DNA from: Nitrospirota bacterium
GTDB lineage: Bacteria > Nitrospirota > Thermodesulfovibrionia > Thermodesulfovibrionales > JdFR-86
Direction of reading: 5' to 3'
NCBI GenBank assembly: GCA_030638335.1
Contig: DAOWET010000131.1
Coordinates: 1-33,247 of the forward strand
DNA length: 33,247 nt
How positions within the stretch are numbered: the stretch's first letter is position 1; each line of letters starts with the position of its first letter. This document shows, piece after piece, positions 1 through 10,100 of this stretch. The notes below the pieces were generated by a model. The model was not told where the DNA came from, did not search any database, and was given only the letters and a program-made list of their open reading frames with translations. The position numbers and the translations under genes are program-made.

Positions 1-2
1 CG

Positions 3-473
3 ACCCCGCCGAACGTTGAAGCGGCCATCACCGGCGACCAACTGGGCACGGGCGACTATTTTTCTGACGTAACAGTCACTATAACTGCTAGCGACACCTG
101 CGGAAACGTTGCCCAGACGATTTATAACCTAGACGGAGCGTTTACACTGGTAAACGGAGGGTATGCCAGCCTGACAGTCTCAACAACCGGTAGCCATACC
201 GTCCTGTATAGCGCAAAAGACGGTTCAGGCAACCTTAGCCCTGAAGGCTCACTTGGCTTCACGATGTTCGCGGCTGATTCAGAAGGTGTAATCGCGCTGA
301 TCAGGAAACTCGTTGTTGATGGCCTGATAGCTCCGCAAATGGAAACCAGCCTCGTCTCTCAGGTCCAAAACGGAGCCTTGGGCGCATTCATCAACCATGT
401 GAGCGCTCAGGCCGGCAAGAAGATAGACGCGGCCATTGCAGTTGAACTTATCGAAATAGCAAGGGCGCTATAG
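3..473 (+). CDS. C-terminal part of a secreted/surface protein with Ig-like/OmpL47-like repeat and C-terminal FIMAH-type domain (5' truncated by window edge)
   Basis: Frame open from window start (TPPNVEAAITGDQLGTGDYFSDVTVTITASDTCGNVAQTIY...); C-terminal LIRKLVVDGLIAPQMETSLVSQVQNG...INHVSAQAGKKIDAAIAVELIEIA resembles FIMAH domains; stop TAG at 471-473. Confidence 0.7.
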   Translation, partial: TPPNVEAAITGDQLGTGDYFSDVTVTITASDTCGNVAQTIYNLDGAFTLVNGGYASLTVSTTGSHTVLYSAKDGSGNLSPEGSLGFTMFAADSEGVIALIRKLVVDGLIAPQMETSLVSQVQNGALGAFINHVSAQAGKKIDAAIAVELIEIARAL

Positions 474-495
474 CGTAGCATAGAGCCAAGATTTT

Positions 496-538
496 AAAGG
501 GCGGCGGCGAGATGCACCGGCCCTCCCCGCCGCCCTTT
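496..538. terminator. Large GC-rich hairpin, probable terminator of the upstream gene
   Basis: Perfect 12-bp inverted repeat AAAGGGCGGCGG (496-507) / CCGCCGCCCTTT (527-538), 19-nt loop, 23 nt after a stop codon; no long T tract. Confidence 0.55.
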
Positions 539-733
539 CAGATGTAATGCTTATTTAACCTTGAATCCTGGCAGCTATCTCTGCGTCCAGTGCCATAACA
601 AGTAAAGAAGTCTCCCTCGTCTTTCACACTCCTGCAATAATATGGCTGACCTTGTCCGGAATACTAAATACGTGTGTCTAAAACCCCCTAAAAGCTTTTA
701 ATAATCATAGGGTTAAGTGCATAATTATTCAGC

Positions 734-760
734 GAGGTGAATGAGGTGAATGAGGTGAAT
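734..760. repeat. Three perfect tandem copies of the 9-mer GAGGTGAAT
   Basis: gaggtgaatgaggtgaatgaggtgaat read directly. Confidence 0.95.
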
Positions 761-1317
761 AATTAGCAAAAAAATGCCCGAATTGCGGCTCTGGAAAAAC
801 CAGGAAGAAAGGGCTTTTAAAGAGGGGCAGCCGGATCGAATCAGGCAAATCGACTGAGACAGAACTCATCCAGAGGTACTTGGCTGAACAAAGGTGGATA
901 TGTGAATTGTGGCTTAATCAGGCTTAATTCCAAATGGGGGAGGTCTAAGATGAGATTTCACCATTGCCGGCAAGCATGTCCGTTTACAAGTATAGAATAC
1001 ACTGCTATAGTAATAGACATGGAAACGAATATTTCAGGCAGGGAAATTCATGTTTTTTCCGACCTGTCATTACACCTATGAGTATTCAGGTTCATATTAC
1101 TTTACCAATATGTGGACAATGGCATTCTTTTTGCAGTTATATATATGAGAGTAAAGGGTGGAATAGATATATAAACGTAACAAATGATGTGAATCAAGGG
1201 GTTATGAAACGCTGGCGAAATGAAATAGCGTCTTTTACCGCAAATTGCATAGGTGCTATGCGCCATTTCGCTATTAATATACAAATATACCGTGTCGGAA
1301 ATATACAGGAGGCTGCC

Positions 1318-4152
1318 ATGAAACGCGCAATCTTGTTCGCGATAGTATTAATGGCTCTAGGTGTCAACCCGGCTTTTTCCGCGGTTTGCCCGGACATCCA
1401 GTATCTTGGGCAGTTTGGTGTTTCACAGGGTGAGGCCGATATAGCGCGCGCCGCGGCAGGAGAGGACCGCAAGGTCTATGTTGCCGACATATACGGCGGC
1501 ATGCTTAAAGTGTATCATTCCGACGGTACGTATATTCAGGGCAAGAGGTTCAAGGATATCATCAGCGTTGACGTATATGGCGACACGGTGTTCATTGGCA
1601 AGGGCAGAAAGACCAAAGGCGGGTTCAAGGGCGAGGTAGAGGTCTATGATTCCTCCCTCAAGTATCAGTTCAGCCTTGGCTCTGGCTGGGCCGAGTTCAA
1701 GTACCCGGCTGCGATGGCTTCCGACGGCACCAAGATATTCGTTGCTGACAAGCTTGCCGACGGGGTGAAGGTCTATAGCCTGATCAACGGCACCGCTCTT
1801 TTCTCCTTTGGCGGAAGAGGATACGCTGACAGCGATATCCCCAGGCCCTCCGACTTGGCAATCCACCCGGTCAACGGCAACCTCTATGTTTCAGACAGCG
1901 CTCTTTACCCGGATCCAAATCATGTTGCCAGCTGGCCCGATAACCCTGACTGGTGGGCATGGGGCTATGGGGCAGGCGCGCATGTGTTCAGCGCCGCGGA
2001 CGGCTCATTCATAAAGAAGCTCCCGATCACGCACGGTTATAGCGGCGCCCCCGGGCGGATGCAGGTCGCAAGCGGCATAGCCATCGATTCCCAGGGCCGT
2101 GTATACGTAACCGACGCAGGCGCGGGCACGGTAAAGGTATTGGATGATACGGACAACCTGATAATTGTGGAATACGAATTTGATGGAACAACACCAAAAA
2201 AGGACTGTAACGTTGCCACGACCAACGGCACTGTTTACCAGCACACACCTGACTTCACCACCGACGGCAGGTTCATTTACGCCTCAGTGGGAGGGGTTCG
2301 CACTTACAGCACAGAGGATTACGTGGGCATGACCACCTCTCCCTCAACCATGGATTACGCCTCACAGACCTGCGCGGCATCTCCATCAGGCCAGCCCCTT
2401 ACGGTATCCAACAACGGCCCGGGCACGATGAACTGGACAGCCTCCACGGACGCTGCCTGGCTTTCGGTGGGCAGTTCCTCGGGTACGATCGTGGGCACGG
2501 GTTCCGAGGACATCCTGGTAAGCGTTGACGAAAGCGGCCTTGACGTGGATACATACACAGGCAACGTGACCGTATCCTCAGAGGGGGGCACGGCGGTCAT
2601 ACAGGTAACCCTGGGCGTGTACGGTCCTCCTTCACTTGTGGTTACCCAGAACGGCGCTCCTTATGACTTCCTTGTAAACGGCAATAATTCTCCCGCATCC
2701 AAGCCATTGACGGTAAACATAGACGGCGACCAGACCGGGCTGATAGGCTGGAGCGCCTCCGCGGACGAGGCGTGGATCTCGGTGGCCCCGGCCTCCGGGC
2801 CCTCTGGTACTGATACCATTGGTTCTGTAAGCATAGATTCAGCAGCGCTGAGCGGGGTCTCAAGCGGCAACTACGCTGGCAACATTACTGTAAGCGCGGG
2901 TTGCGCCTTTATTGCTGACGTGACCGTGCCGGTGGGACTTGAATACTATGAAGGCGGCACTATAGAGGTTGTAACCAACGTGGCGACCTCGAACTATTCC
3001 ATATCAGGCCCCACGGGCTATTCCGGAAGCGGCCTGCTGAGCACTATATATGATGTATCGCCGGGAGAGTACACGATCACTTTCGACCCGGTCCAGGGCT
3101 ATTTAACGCCAGCCACTTACAGCCTGACCCTGAGCGGACAGGACACCATAACGTTTACCGGCAACTATACGGACCTCCGCGAGGCCAACAATATCATAGT
3201 AACCATGGGCGGGGCCGCGAAGTGGAGCATTAGCGACACCGGCAAGGTCTTCGACGGCGACGGGACCGCTCTTGATTCCTTCATTATAGAGAAGAAGTCG
3301 AGGGGCGAGACCCTTGGAGGCACCGTGGCCGCATCCGGCGACATAGACGGAGACGGTGTGGACGATATAGTTATTGCTGACGCTAACGGGGTTATCAGGG
3401 CTTTTAGAGGCGACGGCACCGCGATACCTGGCATCAGGCACTGGGGCTTCAAGGGCGTGGACAATATCGACATAGCCACTGGCGACCTTGACGGCGACGG
3501 CACGGATGAGATCATCGTTGGCTCAGGCACCGAAAGGGGAGACGAGGCGCTCGTAACGGCCTACAGCTACTCAGGCGGAGTGTTCGATACTACGGGTCTT
3601 TATTTCTTCGCATACACTGACCGCTTCGGCGTAAACGTCTCCACCGGTGACATCGACGGCGACGGGATGGACGAGATCCTGACCACCAGGGCCGGGACCG
3701 GTGGCAGGGAGGTATATATAAGGATATGGGAGATAGCTTCCGGCGCAGGGCCGTGGAGCGTCGTGTCCTCCAGCGAGATAGCCGCGGGCGTGAGCTTCGA
3801 GTCGGCTGATATCACGGCCGGCGATATAGACGCCGACGGGGTTGACGAGATACTGGTCACACGCCTTGAGGACCGCTCTGACAGTGCCTCGAGGATAGTC
3901 GCATTTGAGGCCGATGGCACGCAAGTTCTTGATTTTGAAGGGCCAGCCACCGGGATCATGATAGCCTCGGGCGACATCAACTCTGACGGGGCTGCCGAGG
4001 TGGTGGTCACCGAGGGGCAATCAAGCCTGAGTTCCACTACAATAAGGATATATGGCGCTGACGGCGTCTTCATAAATAAGTTCAAGGCATACACTAATGC
4101 GAACATATACGGCGCAACGGTTACGTTGGGCCAGACCGCGGGCCAGCAGTAA
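1318..4152 (+). CDS. Secreted NHL-type beta-propeller / two BACON-like domains / FG-GAP (VCBS-like) repeat protein
   Basis: ORF track starts at 964, but ATG 1318 has an AGGAGG SD and begins a signal peptide (MKRAILFAIVLMALGVNPAFSA); BACON-like NWTASTDAAWLSVGSSSGT and GWSASADEAWISVAPASGPSG; repeated D(I/L)DGDGxDxI Ca-binding motifs of FG-GAP type. Confidence 0.85.
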   Translation: MKRAILFAIVLMALGVNPAFSAVCPDIQYLGQFGVSQGEADIARAAAGEDRKVYVADIYGGMLKVYHSDGTYIQGKRFKDIISVDVYGDTVFIGKGRKTKGGFKGEVEVYDSSLKYQFSLGSGWAEFKYPAAMASDGTKIFVADKLADGVKVYSLINGTALFSFGGRGYADSDIPRPSDLAIHPVNGNLYVSDSALYPDPNHVASWPDNPDWWAWGYGAGAHVFSAADGSFIKKLPITHGYSGAPGRMQVASGIAIDSQGRVYVTDAGAGTVKVLDDTDNLIIVEYEFDGTTPKKDCNVATTNGTVYQHTPDFTTDGRFIYASVGGVRTYSTEDYVGMTTSPSTMDYASQTCAASPSGQPLTVSNNGPGTMNWTASTDAAWLSVGSSSGTIVGTGSEDILVSVDESGLDVDTYTGNVTVSSEGGTAVIQVTLGVYGPPSLVVTQNGAPYDFLVNGNNSPASKPLTVNIDGDQTGLIGWSASADEAWISVAPASGPSGTDTIGSVSIDSAALSGVSSGNYAGNITVSAGCAFIADVTVPVGLEYYEGGTIEVVTNVATSNYSISGPTGYSGSGLLSTIYDVSPGEYTITFDPVQGYLTPATYSLTLSGQDTITFTGNYTDLREANNIIVTMGGAAKWSISDTGKVFDGDGTALDSFIIEKKSRGETLGGTVAASGDIDGDGVDDIVIADANGVIRAFRGDGTAIPGIRHWGFKGVDNIDIATGDLDGDGTDEIIVGSGTERGDEALVTAYSYSGGVFDTTGLYFFAYTDRFGVNVSTGDIDGDGMDEILTTRAGTGGREVYIRIWEIASGAGPWSVVSSSEIAAGVSFESADITAGDIDADGVDEILVTRLEDRSDSASRIVAFEADGTQVLDFEGPATGIMIASGDINSDGAAEVVVTEGQSSLSSTTIRIYGADGVFINKFKAYTNANIYGATVTLGQTAGQQ

Positions 4153-4167
4153 GGAGGGGGTGATTTG

Positions 4168-7100
4168 ATGAGGCAGGCCAGGACAGGGATAATAGTAGGA
4201 ATTGCGGCGCTCTTTTTGGTGTTGACCGCATCCGCGGCGTTCGCTATTGACGCGCCGCATAACAACCTGACCAGTTGTCGTAACTGTCATGATTTACTTG
4301 CATCGGGTAGTTATACCACCGGTGGCCTAATTGACAACACCCCCGTCAATCAGGCCTGCCAAGAGTGTCACCGCACAGGAGGCGCGGCGGCCGATTTCTC
4401 AAAGGTGACCCACTCCTCCAGAACGACTGGCTCTGAATTATCCTACGGCCCCTGGGCCACGGACTGTATAGACTGCCACGACCCCCACAACCAGGAACAG
4501 ATATGGTTTCAGGAAAACAATGTATATGTGAACATGAAGGCGTATAACGGTACCGCTGACTCTGGCGCCTTATTGGAGACCGCAACCGTGACCGGCGTGG
4601 TGGCCAATGAAGTTTCTGTAACATTTGCAAATGCTGGTGGCTGGCCGACCGACCAGTGGGTCGGCTATACCCTTATAGATACTACGAGACCTCCTTCGTG
4701 GGGACTGTCTTACAAGATAGTCAATTCCACTGCTGGCCAATCTGCTGTTATAAACACTGTGCGCCCGATTTACGATGCCGGTCTCGGCTCTGTCGCCATT
4801 GCCTACGGCAAGATGATGCGTGGCGAGATGCGCACGGGCAGCCAGGTCGTGAACTCCAACGGCACTGTTCCAGGAGGCGACGGCTTTATAAACATCAACG
4901 TCTGGCGGCCAGTCAAGTTCTTCAATTCATCCGGCATATATTCTCCGGCCTGGAGCATAAACGCTCAGGACGCCGTCTGTGTGGTCTGCCACCTCAAGAC
5001 CGCGTCATTCAACATGGGTTACGCACAGTACGGCGAGGATTTTGATGGCATTGTGGAAGACTATGCCAACACCTGGCACAAGGACAATCCATCGGACGGG
5101 GCCACGAACTGCTGGACCACGAGCGGATGCCACGAGCTGCCCAAGGAAGGCTTTGACGCCGACTGCAGCGGCTGCCACGGCCAGCCCCCTTCGGATGCAA
5201 CGGTCGTAAATCAGACCTCATCGAACAACTACCCATGGTATTCGGGCATGGACGCGGGCGCGCACCAGGCACACGTTGCCAAAGGCAAGGGCACCTGCAC
5301 CTACTGCCACGATGGCGGTGGCGCGGAGGACCCTGAGCACAAGTTTGATGACCAGATCACGATGGGCTTCAGCAATGTGCTCAGCGGTGAAGCGACATTT
5401 GTTAACGGTCTCGCGTTTGCCAACTCCTCATGGATCGTTGAGTCTGGTGATGCAGGTACAACGATAGTTGATGATAGCAGTGATGTAAGGACCTGTACCG
5501 GCATCTACTGCCACAGCGACGGGGCGAGCCTTGCGAGCGCTTTCGCGCAGACCCCTGACTGGGACGGCGGCTCACTTAACTGCAACAGCTGTCACGCCTC
5601 GCCGATGATCGTCGACGCGCACGACAAGCACGCCTCGGGCGGTACGAACGACTACCAGTTCGACTGCTATGAGTGTCACGGTGACACCACGGACCAGGGC
5701 GACAACAGCACGGTCCCCGCGATCAAGAACGCCGCGCACGTAAACTTCGTAAAGACCATAGCATGGGGCAACGTATCCTCTGGTAGTGGTGCATACGACC
5801 TTGGGACGGCCAACTGCGACAATGTATACTGCCACGGCCCGACCGCGGCAGCGCTGGAAACGCCAAACTGGGACTCTTCTCTTTCCGACGAGTGCGCCAG
5901 CTGTCACGACAAGGCCGGAGCGACAATATCGAATCTGCCTGATGCACACGACGCGCATACGAACACCACTGGCAACTCCTATAACTGTACGGAATGTCAT
6001 GACACCGTACTGACGGACGATACAACCATTTCGGACTACTCATTACACGTAAACGGCTTGAACACAGTGGACGCCTCAGAGGGCTTTGCCGCAAACGCCT
6101 GCTCCACTACCATTTGTCACGGGCCTGCGGGCTCACCCACATGGGCAACGGACCTATCAGGCATTGACGACTGTACCAAGTGCCACGGTGTCCAGACCGC
6201 GGGCTCGGCCACAGAGATCCAGATGGCGCCGGGCGGCACGGGTCAGGACCTTGACGGTAACATATCCGCTGCTGATGCCAATGTAGGCGCGCACCTGGCA
6301 CACCTGAATGCATCAGCCGGCATATCCAACAACATTGACTGTGTTTCCTGCCACGACGTGCCTGCTACTCCGACCAGCGCAGGACATATTGATGCCTCAC
6401 GCCCTGCGGAAGTGCCTTTCAATAACGCGCTTTCCAATAATTCAGGAGCGCTTTCCCCTGCTTATAATGTGGGAACCAACAGTTGCGCAAACACATACTG
6501 TCATGGCAACAAAATGCCCTTCGGAACTTCACCGGGCGTTGGTAACACCCCGGTATGGGCTAATACGACCTACCTGGACACAGGGCCTGACCTGACCGGA
6601 GACTGTGACAAGTGTCACCTGAGTCCTCCAGACGTGCTCAGCTACCATAACGCAGACCAGTCACTCTCTGATTGCGATACCTGTCACCTGCATCTAGACG
6701 ACGATGGTACCTTCAACGACCCGAGCCTCCATATTGACGGGCTTGTTCAGGGGATAGCCTGTACGGGCTGCCACGGTCAGCCTCCTGAGAACGCTTTAAC
6801 CATGGTCAACACCGTTGCAACGCTTAAGCTGACCCAGAGGACTGAAGGTGATTTCGCTGCAACTGCATGGGGCCAGCACAGCTACCATGCAGTTGGAAAG
6901 GGATATATCTGCCAGACCTGCCACAACGGCGGTGGTTCAACTGGAAACGACCATATAACCTCGCCCTTTGGTAATGTGACCATGGGTTTCAGGATCAATG
7001 CGGTGGATGGCGGTACGTTTAACGCTCCAGCGATCGAAAACTCGACGGTCTACCGGCATTCACAGGGCCCGTCCACTACAGTTAATAACCTTGGGGCCAT

Positions 7101-10100
7101 CAGGGCCTGTTACTCCATCTACTGCCACAGCGACGGTGCGGGCGGCGTGCCCAACGCGCTTGCCAACTGGGATACAGGAGACGGCTCCCTCACGTCAGGC
7201 GACTGCAAAAATTGCCACGGCGATGCCACTGACCTGGTGGTGACCACCATGCACCCGACACACGTGGGTTCTTATGACTTCACCTGTTCGGAGTGCCACG
7301 CAGGTACAGTTGACGCGGATAAGGCCATACCAGCAGGCAAGATAGCAAACCACGTGAACTTCGGCGTGGACGTTATCTTCTCCAATGTAGCCGCAGGCGG
7401 CTCTTGGAGCGGTACTGCCACGAAGCAGTGCTCAAGCCTCTACTGCCACTCCGACGGACTGGGCGGCAACCCGAACACGAACCCGCCCGACTGGGACGCG
7501 GCGTTCCCAACCGACTGTATAGGTTGTCATGACAATGACAAGGACGCGGCCGGCGGCAACGTAATGAACAGCGGAAGCCATACCACACATATAAACAACG
7601 CGGCCTACGTGGGCCGCATACTTGAGTGTTACGACTGTCACGCGGCCACTATGGACATGGGAGACAACCAGGCCATAGGCTCTGGGAAGCTTGCCAAGCA
7701 CGTAGACGGCGCGATAGACAACCTGGTAGCGGTGGACGCCAGTGAGTGCAGCAACATCAGGTGCCACAGCGACGGTAACTACGGGGCCACGGTGAAGTAC
7801 AATGACGCAGGGGCCAACTGGGGCTCTCTGGATTACAAGTGCGGCAACTGTCACGGTGACGGCTCCACGGACCCGGAGCCTGCCTACGCCAACACTGGAG
7901 CGGCTATAGGCAACTACAACAGCCATGATAAGCACGTGGTTGCACTTACAGACTGTGCCAACTGCCACGATGACACCACCAGCGACGGGGAATCTGTGAC
8001 GACCACGGGGATACACGTGGACGGAGTGGTTAACGTGGCCATAGCCGGTGCATATGACGACAACGCCGACAAGTACGACAACTACACTTCGGGCACGAGG
8101 AAATGTACGAACCTGTATTGCCATAACACGGGCACGCCGGTATGGGGCAGCGCTTCGCTTGCCTGTAACGAGTGTCACGATGCTTCAAGCGAACTGCCTG
8201 GCAGCCACGCCAAGCACTACAACACGACGACAGTGGCCGCAGACTACACGGCGGGCAGGGTATCCAATACCACGGCATACGAGTTCAAGTGCGGTGTGTG
8301 CCACGACGACACTGTCCACGCAGGGGGTGAGGTAACGGCAGACAGTACCGCTGAAGTGCTGTTCAACGATACATACGCCGGGGCAAGCGCCTATAACAGC
8401 ATAGGAGGCACGCCAACGGCTGACGGCAACTTCAGCTGGACCAATACGGTATGTTCGTCCACCAAGTGCCACGACGACGGCACGGGTGGTGTCCCGAACA
8501 CGACGCCCATCTGGAACAGTGCGGCAATGGCTTGTGACAGCTGTCACAATGCATTGCCCATCACAAACGCGCACTCCAAGCACATAGCCGGTGGCACGGT
8601 TATGGCCAACGCGCTATGCGACACGTGTCATGAGGATACGGCGTCGGACATAACCAACTCCGCGCTTGAGGACTACGACTGGCACGTAAACGGCGTTATT
8701 AACGTGATAATGAACACCGCCGCGGGCGGCACGTTTGATGATGGTACAAACGTCTGCTCCACCAGCAACTGTCACGACGACGGCCTTGGCGGTGGTCCGA
8801 ACACAACGCCCGACTGGACATCAACGCTTCCTGCGGGCTGTATAGGTTGTCATAATAATGACAAGGACACAGCAAGCCCGATGATAACGGGCAGCCATGC
8901 CACGCACCTGGACAACTCTACGTACGTGGGCAGCGAGCTTGAGTGTTACGACTGTCACGCGGGCACGCTGGACATTGGTAACCGGGTCATAGGTTCAAGC
9001 AAGATCGGCAACCACGTAAACGGTACGATAGACAACCGTGTGGCGATGGACGGCACGGCGTGCAACAACATCAGGTGCCACAGCGACGGTAACTACGACG
9101 GCACGATACAGTACAACGACGCATGGGCCAACTGGGGCTCTCTGGACTACAAGTGCGGCAAATGTCACGGTGACGGCTCTACTGATCCGGAGCCTGGTTA
9201 CGCCAACGCACCGGCCTCCAGTGACGAGAACAGCCACGATGAGCACATGAGCGCGGGTACTGACTGTGCGAATTGCCACAGCGACACCACAGCAGATGGA
9301 TCCACGGTGTTTGCCAACAGCATCCACGTGGACGGTGTGGTGAACGTAGCCATTGCTGGAGCATACGATAGTAATGCCGACAAGTACGACAACTTCACCA
9401 AGGGCACGAATACCTGTACTAACGTGTACTGCCACAGCACGGGCCAGAACGCCTCTGGCGGCACGCCCCCTGTGTACAACTCGCCGGTATGGGGTATTGC
9501 ATCAAGCGCCCAGTGCGGCAAGTGCCACCTTGCAGACGGCGTGCAGGGCGATGCCTCCACGATGCAGACCCAGGCGCATAACGAGCACCTTGCTTACGGC
9601 GGCGTGAACATAGCATGTAACGACTGCCATGACGGTCTTGGCTCAGGCCAGGCAAACCACGCTGATCAGAACGTGAACCATGCCTTCCTTGCTGCCAACG
9701 CGGGCGCGAGCGCCGCATACTCTAATAGCGGTTTCGCAGCAGGAGACAGTTTATACGGAGAATGCTCAAGCGTGTACTGCCACGGTGACTTTACCGGTGG
9801 TAATGTTGTGAGCCCGAGATGGGACGATGCAACAGCAGCGTGTGGCACATGCCACGCCTCCTCGCCCACCTCAAACGCGCACGACGTGCACCTGGCGCTC
9901 ACGGGCGTGACCCTTACTTGTATTGACTGCCACGGGCACGAGGGAAGCAACACACACGTTGGCATGGTGGTCAACGGAATACTGAACTCCTCGGCCTGGT
10001 TCTTCAACAGTTCTTCCACTTATGGTGGTTCGGGCACATGGAGCGACGGCAAGGCAGACTCTGCAACCACGTCTACCTGCGCCACGGTAATGTGTCACAG

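Noticed and set aside
964-1317. N-terminal extension of the NHL protein ORF
   Set aside because: Upstream of a strong SD and signal peptide at 1318; extension has AT-rich non-coding composition
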